NCBI GenBank assembly: GCA_003452695.1
Contig: DMNP01000307.1
Span: 1 to 9,529, forward strand
Direction of reading: 5' to 3'
Length of the DNA stretch: 9,529 bases
Source of the DNA: Eggerthellaceae bacterium
Lineage (GTDB): Bacteria; Actinomycetota; Coriobacteriia; Coriobacteriales; Eggerthellaceae
A program made the translations under genes and the position numbers. Numbering within the stretch: position 1 is the stretch's first letter; every line of letters begins with the position of its first letter. A model generated the notes under the pieces. The model did no database searches, had not been told where the DNA came from, and saw nothing but the letters and a program-made list of their open reading frames with translations. Shown piece by piece: positions 1-5,853 of this stretch.

Positions 1-30
1 CCGGAGCTCGCCGGCATCGTCGGGCGTTAT

Positions 31-173
31 TTTTCACGACCCGGCCAGAGGCGGGGGCGAGGAAGGGGTGAGGGCGATTCTGCAGGCACAAATCATGTTA
101 AACGCAAGAGCAAAGCCAATAGCCTTGCCCGAATCCCCTTTCCCCGCCCCCGCCTCTGGCCGGGCCGTGAAAA
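31..173. repeat. Palindromic MITE/REP-like element, copy 1
   Basis: The ends are inverted repeats: 31-59 matches the reverse complement of 145-173 over 29 bp with one mismatch. The arms contain CCGGCCAGAGGCGGGGGCG. The core, about 70-135, is not palindromic but is homologous in reverse complement to the core of the element at 1025-1358. Shared blocks are GGCTTTGCT, TTTAACA.GATT and GCCTGCAGAAT. There is no coding capacity. I see no clear target-site duplication at the ends (flanks GGGCGTTAT and GTCAGGCTG differ). Its core is uninterrupted, so it shows what the site looks like without the insertion found in copy 2. A non-autonomous mobile element is likely. A REP-type RNA structure element is the alternative. 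Confidence 0.75.
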
Positions 174-180
174 GTCAGGC

Positions 181-201
181 TGCCGCACGAGAGATGCGGC
201 A
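181..201. repeat. Short perfect hairpin beside the palindromic element
   Basis: TGCCGCA at 181-187 pairs with TGCGGCA at 195-201 (7 bp, 7-nt loop). No T-run follows on either strand, so an intrinsic terminator is not supported. The function is unknown. Confidence 0.4.
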
Positions 202-358
202 TCTGCGGTGATAGCGCTGCAGGTTCAGTTGAATGGGCTATGCGAATCTGGCGATGGCCCAGCTTGGAGGCATCGACAATCCCGCGCGACCTCGAAGAGA
301 GACCCCCTGCCGCAGCCGAGCGCTTTCCCAGCCACATCGAGGCGCATCTCGGGCGCAA

Positions 359-415
359 CATGTGTCAAGGGAAACGTCCCCCCGACACCGGCAGGCAGTC
401 ACCCGGTTAGCGTCT
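359..415. repeat. Dispersed hairpin repeat, left of the array
   Basis: GTGTC at 362-366 pairs with GACAC at 384-388. AGGG and CCCC extend the stem around an AAACGT-type loop. The block 392-415 follows directly and recurs in the same orientation at 839-862 (19 of 24 positions identical). The block 359-384 has a weaker counterpart at 892-915, sharing CATGT and GTCCCCCCG. The two blocks therefore bracket the 423-771 array on both sides, in swapped order. This looks like a dispersed intergenic repeat family. I see no coding or regulatory role. Confidence 0.5.
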
Positions 416-422
416 CGTGAAA

Positions 423-771
423 TCCACCCGCAACCCGCACTTCATGGAAACGAGGGCGGGCTTGCGGGTGGACGGGGCTGCGAAAGCATGGTTTCCGGCC
501 CTTCGCGGGCAGAAGACGGGGCTTGCGGGTGGATTCGCGAGTTGCCAGCGGGAGCCGACCTGGGCAAACGCCATCGGAGGCCTCCCGGGAAGCGCGATAT
601 CCACCCGCAACCCCTCCCTCGTGCGGCGAAAGCCCCGAAAAAGGCGATCTGGTGGCCCCATCCACCCGCAACCCGCACTTCATGGAAACGAGGGCGGGCT
701 TGCGGGTGGACGGAGCTGCGAAAGCATAGTTTCCGGCCCTTCGCGGGCAGAAGACGGGGCTTGCGGGTGGA
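423..771. repeat. Array of seven TTGCGGGTGGA motifs in both orientations
   Basis: The 11-mer TCCACCCGCAA starts at 423, 600 and 661. Its reverse complement TTGCGGGTGGA starts at 462, 523, 700 and 761. The order is F R R F F R R. Same-orientation neighbours are spaced exactly 61 bp start to start in all three cases (462-523, 600-661, 700-761). Adjacent F/R pairs form hairpins: 423-472 and 661-710 each make a stem of about 16 bp with a one-base bulge. A 111-bp block is directly duplicated, 423-533 and 661-771, offset 238 bp, with two substitutions (475/713 and 490/728). Orientation changes and the very short repeat argue against CRISPR. A hairpin-repeat family that grew by segmental duplication fits best. 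Confidence 0.8.
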
Positions 772-837
772 TGGAACCGCATGCGCGTGTGTCGTGGAGG
801 CGTTTTTCTTGGCGCGCGCAGACCAAGCAGCCTCCGA

Positions 838-915
838 CCAGACAGTCGCCGGATTAGTGTCTGGTTTCGGGGAGCGTGAAGGGGAAGATGCCATGTCGAG
901 AGAGATGTCCCCCCG
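838..915. repeat. Dispersed hairpin repeat, right of the array
   Basis: CCAGACA (838-844) pairs with TGTCTGG (858-864) around a 13-nt loop. The block 839-862 is a diverged copy of 392-415. The block 892-915 resembles 359-384. No T-run or gene start is associated with it. Together with the left-hand blocks it flanks the motif array. Confidence 0.45.
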
Positions 916-1024
916 TCTAGATATTCCGAACCTAACTTTCTGACACGCATCATATCGTGGTAAATCGTCATTATAGTCACATTATGCAGTGTATCCTTCA
1001 CGCAGAATCGGCATTATTAGTCTC

Positions 1025-1358
1025 TTTTACCGCCCGCGGTCCGAGCATCGGCGGGGACGGGGAGAGGGAATTCGGGCTTGGCCTCGGCTTTGCTTTAGCA
1101 TTTAACAGGATTACGAGGGTCTACGAGTCGGGTGATAATTTGAGGCGCGTTTGCGCAGGCCAACGAGGTGGGATTAGCTCGATGGAAAACTGCAGCCGCG
1201 AAATCCATCTTGCGATATGCAAATGTGCAGGTCACCTCAATGCGTCTCCGTAAATCATCACCCAACTCGTAGACCTCGTATAACAGGATTCGCGCCTGCA
1301 GAATGGCCCTCGCCCCTCTCCCCGACCCCGTCGCTGGCCGGGCCGTGGGCGGTAACTG
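1025..1358. mobile_element. MITE-like palindromic element, copy 2, with 9-bp target duplication
   Basis: The terminal arms are inverted: TTACCGCCC at 1027-1035 matches the reverse complement of the right end at about 1348-1356, and similarity continues through GGGG-rich sequence for roughly 40 bp. Identical 9-bp direct repeats ATTAGTCTC lie immediately outside, at 1016-1024 and 1359-1367, as expected for a target-site duplication. Removing the inner insertion leaves about 156 bp whose core aligns with the reverse complement of the 31-173 element. There is no transposase, so movement would need one supplied in trans. The right duplication ends only 11 bp past the stop codon of the neighbouring gene, so the element may form part of that gene's 3' UTR. 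Confidence 0.8.
1113..1280. mobile_element. Second MITE-like insertion nested inside copy 2
   Basis: Terminal inverted repeats of about 29 bp (1112-1141 against 1252-1280; two substitutions and one single-base gap) share CTACGAGT and GGGTGAT. They are flanked by the direct repeat TAACAGGATT at 1103-1112 and 1281-1290. The uninterrupted copy 1 carries a single equivalent site (TTTAACATGATT in reverse complement, around 91-103), which confirms this is an insertion into the outer element. The exact boundary is uncertain by one base, giving a 9- or 10-bp duplication. The interior, about 110 bp, has no coding capacity. Its termini are unlike those of the outer element, so it belongs to a different family. 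Confidence 0.8.
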
Positions 1359-1378
1359 ATTAGTCTCCCCGGGTGGGC

Positions 1379-4300
1379 TTACTTTACTTTTAGCTTCAGC
1401 TTCACGGTGCGGGTGGTGTCGGTGTAGTTGGGCGAGGCTTTGCTGGTTATTTTCAGCTTCACGGTGTAGGTGCCGGGCTTGGCCTTCTTCGCTACCGTTA
1501 TCTTGCCGGTCTTGGTGGCCACCTTCAGGTGCTTCTTCAGCTTGGCGGGCGCTTTGCCCAGCTTGTAGGAAAGCTTGCCGCCGAAAGCGGGCTTGCCGAC
1601 CTTAACGTATTTCTTGGCGGCCAGCGCCTTGCCAGCCTTCACGGTCACGGCCTTCTTGGCAGCCTTGGCCTTGGCGGCGAAGGTGTTCTTGGCCTTGGCG
1701 ATGGCGAAGGACTTCGAAACCGTGCCGGTATAGGAACCCTTGCCCGCAACCGTCACCTTCGCCGTGCCCGCCGCGGTGTTGGCCGAATAGGCCACCGTGT
1801 AGTCGGTGCCTGCAACCAGCGTCTTGCCCGCGGCGTTCTTAACGGTGACGGCAGGCGTTATCGCCTTGCCCGTGTAGGTGAAAGACGTCTTCGCAAGCGT
1901 CACGCGCGTAGCGGCCAGCGTCTCGGGCGCAGCTGGCTCAGGCTTCGGATCGGGCGCAGGCTTCGCAGCCTCGACGATGCGGAACGTGCGCGTCGCAGCG
2001 CCCTCGTAGTTCCCGATTCCCGTCACGGTTGCCGTCGCGGTTCCAACCCGGTCGTTGCTCGAGAACGAAACAGCATAGTCGACCCCAGCCTTAAGCTCCA
2101 CACCATCGGCGGTAACGCTTACATCAGGCGAAACGGCAGCACCAGAGAACTCCTGGTCGGGAATCTCGGCGATCATCGAGTCCTCGAGCCCGCGCTTCGC
2201 AATCGGGAAGGTTACAGTAAGCGACCCCTTCGTCGTCCGCTTGTTGCCCGAGATAATCGCCACGCCCGTGCCCGCACGGTCGTTCGCCAGGTACTCGATG
2301 CCGTACGCCAAGGGGTCTATCGCCATGCCATCCGCCGCAGTCAATGCAATTCCGGGCTCGGCAGGCACGCCCGCCCACACGATCGGTTCTCCCCCGTTCA
2401 CCACCGCGGTCGCCTTCGCGATATCCGCACGCAAATCGGAAACCGGATGCACGACAGCATATGCGGGCGCAGCAAACAATTCGTCGGCCCCAGTGCCATC
2501 GGAGCCATCGGACCATACCACGAAGTCACCTGACGACGGGAACGTGATCACCGCACGCCCGTTAGCATCGGTCGTGGCGCTGCCCAACTCGAAGTCAGCG
2601 CCGTACTTGCGACCCCAATGAATCGTCCAGCCAGCGGGCGCGGCATCCAACGCAGTACCTGTGGCGGCCTCCCTCGATTCATGGGCAGATGCCAAGTTGA
2701 GCGCACAAGCCTCGCCGGCAACGGCATCAAGGTCGAACGCTATCGCCCCGGAGGCATCCGTGAAGTAGCGGAACGAGCTGCCCGCCATCTTCTTCGTGTA
2801 CCACCCGACATCGATGAAATCGCCATCATGCACGACTATCCGGTCAGCAGTCGCGCCCCAACCCGGCCGTGCGAGCGGATATGCACCGTTCAAGTAATAA
2901 TTCAGATTGCCCGAACCGAAACCGAACAGGTTGTCGAAGAACATCGAGCCAGGCGTTGAGCTGCCGGAAAGCGCAATACCGTCGGCACCCGCAGACGCAT
3001 ACTGCTGATTCGCATACAACAGCAGATGAAGCAACGTCACCTCGTACTGCCCGTCGCCGTCGGCATCGTAATCGAATCCATCAAGTCCGTAATCGGCAAG
3101 ATCGATCTTGGATACCTGACCCAAATCGATCGGCAAACGCGTCAAAGTCGTGCCCGACTGGGCTCCATCGGCCGTCCATGCGGCGCCATCACGGCTCACG
3201 GAAAGATACGCCGTGCCGCTTGCACGCTTGTACTTTGCATTGGGATCGTTCACGCTCACGGTGAACGACGGCAGCATACCGGCGCAGAAAACCCCGCCGA
3301 GCTCGGGCGCGTCGCCGTTATCATCGATGGCATAGCCTTCGCCATCGCCGAGCTCGTAGCCCAAAGGCGCACCCCACCATTGCCCAAAGATGTCGCCTTC
3401 CCCGAAGACGTAATCTCCTTCCTCGGGGAAAGTAACCTCGAAATCGTTATTGACGGAAATATCCCATTGCGCACAGATGCCTTCAAAGCCACCCAGCACG
3501 TCGTTGCGATAACGCACTCGGAATGGCACATTGTTGAACGAGGGGCTGTTCATCTGGGGGTTGTAGTAGCCCATGATGCGGTTAACGGGCATGACCAGTC
3601 CCTTGAAGCTGATGCGTGCAGTCTCTCCTGGGGCAATGGGCTCTCCAGGCGACGTCACATTCTCGATGCTTACTTCCATCTTGCGCGCATCAATGATGCG
3701 CCAAGTACTCGACTGATTGCCATCGGCGTCGGTCGCCACCATGCCGATGATGTTTGAACGGTTCTCGAGCGGCAACGTATACGTGCGCCCATCCATACCG
3801 GGCTCGACCTCGAGGCCGTTGCAGGTAACGTGGAATTCACGTGCCCCTTCGACATCAGCGGTTATCGGGTAGTCGATGTGATCACCTTCAGTGAAGTACA
3901 CCGTGTTGTAATGCAGCCAATTGTCTATGGACGACGTGATTTTAGCCGAGCCTGTCTCTCCCACCGTAAACACCATATAGCCGATATTGCAATCAGGTGT
4001 TGCTGGGTATCTGTCGAGAATGGAAGTCTCAAACACGCCTTTCGCTCGCATGTATTCTGGATCAATATCGTCATATACCACCTGGATGATCGTCGTGCCC
4101 GGACGCGTACCAGTTACCGTGTATTTCCGTTCAATATTTCGATACCCATGAGAACCAAGACCGATGACGATGTCCTCATAATTCTGAAGCGTGAGAGGCA
4201 TATCTATGCTGTCTCCGCGAATTTTCTGTATGTGATAGGTCGGATAAACAACAGACGGCGACACAAGAGCGACATCATTACCTGCGAAAGGTATTCTTCT

Positions 4301-5725
4301 CGGGCAAAACTTGAACGTTTCACCAACATCAAGCTTGACTTGTTGCGCATTGAGCCATAAATCCTGATCCCAGTCTTTGTATATTTTTGCCTCGGTCTTC
4401 ACGCCCAGGTACGAGTTGTAGTCGCTTACGTCGATTGTCAACTTTACCGGTGCACCCGCAGGCGCAGCCTCGTTTGTTACAAGGAGATCGACCGTGTAGG
4501 CCCCGGGCTCGCCTGAAGGCGTACCCGATAGCGTACCGTCTTTCGAAAGAGATAGGCCCGCAGGGAGTTCTTGCCCGGGAGCTAGTGAGAAAGTACCCGT
4601 GTAAGGCGAGACAAGCTCCAAGGAGGTAGTTATCTCTTCACCGATGAACACGGGCACCATGTCTCGTTCTAGCTTTACGTCTGCTAGATCGAGCATAGAC
4701 ACTTCGATAATTCTGGCCTGTCCGCTCGCAGCAACTGCAATACCCTCAACGGAACCTTGCCGAAAGCTCGTTTTAATAGAATCGGAAGGAGCAGCAACGA
4801 CGGAATAGCTGTCGACACCCGCCACGAGCAACGCACCGAAGCGCAAAGCATCTCCGCCCGTCTCGGACCAAGCGTTTCCCACCACTGCTCGATTGCTCCC
4901 GTAGCGGATGGTTAGGTTGACATCGTCGGGAGCAAGCGACCTGCCAACAGCCCGGCCGGGAACACGAAACTCCACAGGAGCCAGATAAGCCTCGGTCATA
5001 TCGTTGGTGATCGGAATGGTCATGCCGCCGAGGCTCTGACCTGCATGAACCGACCCATTAGCCCATTCACCACGATACGAGATGAAATCCGTATCGAAGG
5101 GGACGCTCACAGTCCAAGCGCTCATCGTGCCGACGCCTTCGACCTCTTTCGTCTCAGGACCCGTCGACTCGAGCAATTCGCCAGGTATATCGACGTATTC
5201 CTCGAAACCCGCACATGCATAGAACGAGATTGCTGTGTCCTGCATAGAATATACGGTGATATCGTGATTCGGAACGCGACGCGTAACCGTAAGCTTCGCA
5301 ATATGCGCAGCCGCAGAAACAGCCTGGCCATCGCTTGCCGTGAAGCGCAGCTGATGGCTACCCACCGACGTAGGCTGCCAACCTGCACTCATATCCCACG
5401 GCTGCGGCTTTCCTCCGTCGACCGCAACGAGGTATGTCATCTCGTCACCATCAGGATCGGAGAAATACACTGATGGGTTAAAGACGAAGGCGTCTTCGAA
5501 TGCTACGTTGTGACGCGATACCTGCGCAGCACCCGCTACAAGCACCGGTGCAGCATTGTCGCCGTCCTGCACCGTTAATTCAAACGCATCTTCCGGTATT
5601 CCTCCTGCCTCATAGAGATTGCCAGCAAACGCGAGTCCCGGCATGAGCCCTAATGCGAGCACGCATGCCATTATCACTTGCGTTGTCTTCAATGCAACCC
5701 GCTGTATCCCTGCAGAAATCTTCAT
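1379..5725 (-). CDS. Secreted multidomain Ig-like/DUF4430 surface protein, 1448 aa
   Basis: This is a large exported protein. Residues 1-34 are a signal peptide (basic start, hydrophobic VIMACVLALGLMPGLAFA, cleavage AFA/G). Residues 61-148 resemble a cadherin-type Ig domain (FSDPDGDEMTY, LRFTASDG). Residues 355-433 form a He_PIG-type Ig domain (LPAGLSLSKDGTLSGTP). Residues 440-830 are beta-rich, Cys-poor and unrecognised. Residues 831-980 look like a DUF4430 (transcobalamin C-terminal-like) domain with IDLADYGL, TLLHLLLYA, NLNYYLNGAYP and VVHDGDFIDVGWY. Residues 1098-1177, 1180-1252 and 1270-1345 are Ig-like repeats of the GTDYTVAYSANTAAGTAKV type. Residues 1346-1448 form a Lys-rich beta module. 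There is no LPXTG motif or C-terminal membrane anchor, so wall association probably runs through the basic C-terminus. The ATG at 5725 is chosen because it has a strong Shine-Dalgarno sequence and begins the signal peptide. The frame stays open upstream to 5821, but that would fuse hairpin-derived residues ahead of the signal. The ligand is unknown; corrinoid or protein partners are possible. Confidence 0.92.
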   Translation of the reverse strand: MKISAGIQRVALKTTQVIMACVLALGLMPGLAFAGNLYEAGGIPEDAFELTVQDGDNAAPVLVAGAAQVSRHNVAFEDAFVFNPSVYFSDPDGDEMTYLVAVDGGKPQPWDMSAGWQPTSVGSHQLRFTASDGQAVSAAAHIAKLTVTRRVPNHDITVYSMQDTAISFYACAGFEEYVDIPGELLESTGPETKEVEGVGTMSAWTVSVPFDTDFISYRGEWANGSVHAGQSLGGMTIPITNDMTEAYLAPVEFRVPGRAVGRSLAPDDVNLTIRYGSNRAVVGNAWSETGGDALRFGALLVAGVDSYSVVAAPSDSIKTSFRQGSVEGIAVAASGQARIIEVSMLDLADVKLERDMVPVFIGEEITTSLELVSPYTGTFSLAPGQELPAGLSLSKDGTLSGTPSGEPGAYTVDLLVTNEAAPAGAPVKLTIDVSDYNSYLGVKTEAKIYKDWDQDLWLNAQQVKLDVGETFKFCPRRIPFAGNDVALVSPSVVYPTYHIQKIRGDSIDMPLTLQNYEDIVIGLGSHGYRNIERKYTVTGTRPGTTIIQVVYDDIDPEYMRAKGVFETSILDRYPATPDCNIGYMVFTVGETGSAKITSSIDNWLHYNTVYFTEGDHIDYPITADVEGAREFHVTCNGLEVEPGMDGRTYTLPLENRSNIIGMVATDADGNQSSTWRIIDARKMEVSIENVTSPGEPIAPGETARISFKGLVMPVNRIMGYYNPQMNSPSFNNVPFRVRYRNDVLGGFEGICAQWDISVNNDFEVTFPEEGDYVFGEGDIFGQWWGAPLGYELGDGEGYAIDDNGDAPELGGVFCAGMLPSFTVSVNDPNAKYKRASGTAYLSVSRDGAAWTADGAQSGTTLTRLPIDLGQVSKIDLADYGLDGFDYDADGDGQYEVTLLHLLLYANQQYASAGADGIALSGSSTPGSMFFDNLFGFGSGNLNYYLNGAYPLARPGWGATADRIVVHDGDFIDVGWYTKKMAGSSFRYFTDASGAIAFDLDAVAGEACALNLASAHESREAATGTALDAAPAGWTIHWGRKYGADFELGSATTDANGRAVITFPSSGDFVVWSDGSDGTGADELFAAPAYAVVHPVSDLRADIAKATAVVNGGEPIVWAGVPAEPGIALTAADGMAIDPLAYGIEYLANDRAGTGVAIISGNKRTTKGSLTVTFPIAKRGLEDSMIAEIPDQEFSGAAVSPDVSVTADGVELKAGVDYAVSFSSNDRVGTATATVTGIGNYEGAATRTFRIVEAAKPAPDPKPEPAAPETLAATRVTLAKTSFTYTGKAITPAVTVKNAAGKTLVAGTDYTVAYSANTAAGTAKVTVAGKGSYTGTVSKSFAIAKAKNTFAAKAKAAKKAVTVKAGKALAAKKYVKVGKPAFGGKLSYKLGKAPAKLKKHLKVATKTGKITVAKKAKPGTYTVKLKITSKASPNYTDTTRTVKLKLKVK

Positions 5726-5736
5726 GGTCCTCCTCC
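5726..5736 (-). promoter_or_regulatory. Ribosome binding site of the 1448-aa gene
   Basis: On the minus strand GGAGGAGG (5729-5736) lies 3-6 nt before the ATG at 5725. It fixes the start codon, excluding the upstream in-frame ATG at 5821, which sits inside the terminator stem. Confidence 0.85.
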
Positions 5737-5754
5737 GATTCGTCCGAGAGTAGC

Positions 5755-5791
5755 CCCGCCTTGGGATGCAGTTGCTGCATCCCAAGGCGGA
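5755..5791 (-). promoter_or_regulatory. Perfect 16-bp leader hairpin before the 1448-aa gene
   Basis: Positions 5756-5770 pair perfectly with 5776-5790, and G5771-C5775 adds a further pair, leaving a 3-nt loop. The stem reads CCGCCTTGGGATGCA on the plus strand. No U-run follows in either direction, so it is not a standard terminator. CCGAG and CTCGG outside the stem could close a longer structure. It lies 30 nt upstream of the start codon and only about 20 nt beyond the preceding terminator. It could be an mRNA 5' stabiliser, a processing site after read-through, or a protein-binding operator. I see no clear promoter between it and the terminator. Confidence 0.65.
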
Positions 5792-5806
5792 AATGCTCGG
5801 GGTAGC

Positions 5807-5845
5807 AGAAAAAACCTGCATGGGGGCGCGCCCCCATGCAGGTTT
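5807..5845 (-). terminator. Intrinsic terminator after the 1108-aa gene
   Basis: Positions 5812-5845 are a perfect 34-bp palindrome with GGGGGCGCGCCCCC at its centre. On the minus strand it is followed by six T (AGGTTTTTTCTG). It begins 8 bp beyond the TAG stop at 5854-5856. On the plus strand only three T follow, so it should work mainly for leftward transcription. It should lower transcription of the downstream gene unless polymerase reads through. Confidence 0.92.
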
Positions 5846-5853
5846 GAAAGAAT

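Larger units (their letters stand above)
1..1378. other. Gene-free, repeat-dense intergenic region
   Basis: I see no credible gene here. Open frames on both strands (such as 233-943 plus and 399-1001 minus) exist because GC-rich repeats suppress stop codons. They overlap one another, run through palindromes and translate to low-complexity Arg/Pro/Gly text that recurs wherever the repeat recurs. None has a convincing Shine-Dalgarno sequence or a recognisable domain. The region is instead made of palindromic elements, listed separately. Two stretches show little structure: 202-358, and the AT-richer segment about 930-1015, which has only a weak TATAGT-like hexamer and no matching -35. The first 30 bases could be the tail of a neighbouring gene, but no stop codon or motif supports that. 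Confidence 0.75.

Noticed and set aside
423..771. Possible CRISPR array, because the period is 61 bp
   Set aside because: The repeat is only about 11 bp, it changes orientation, the intervening sequences are themselves duplicated, and no cas gene is present.
233..943. 236-residue plus-strand open frame in the intergenic region
   Set aside because: It crosses the inverted-repeat array, has no ribosome binding site or domain, and its text repeats wherever the DNA repeat recurs.
960..1000. Promoter in the AT-richer stretch (TATAGT near 972-977)
   Set aside because: No matching -35 at a normal distance and no gene downstream on the plus strand.
399..1001. 200-residue minus-strand open frame with repeated PASPVFCPRR-like text
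   Set aside because: It is the translated reverse strand of the 423-771 repeats and an artefact of GC-rich stop-poor DNA.
1310..1378. Intrinsic terminator directly after the 1448-aa gene
   Set aside because: There are GC-rich inverted segments from the MITE-like element, but no U-run on the minus strand follows any compact stem.
1529..2533. 334-residue plus-strand open frame opposite the C-terminus of the surface protein
   Set aside because: It is antisense to Lys/Ala/Val-rich coding sequence, which removes stops on the other strand. It has no signal, domain or credible start.
3026..4360. Plus-strand open frames at 3026-3757 and 3830-4360
   Set aside because: Both lie wholly antisense to a gene with a clear signal peptide and domain order, and they show no family features.
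4387..4629. Copy of the intergenic repeat inside the 1448-aa gene, suggested by VHPQA-like text on the plus strand
   Set aside because: The DNA shares only a few bases (CACCCGCA) with the 11-mer and lacks the rest of the motif.
5726..5821. Upstream extension of the 1448-aa protein to an ATG at 5821
   Set aside because: That ATG sits in the terminator stem. The strong Shine-Dalgarno sequence is at 5729-5736 and the signal peptide begins at 5725.
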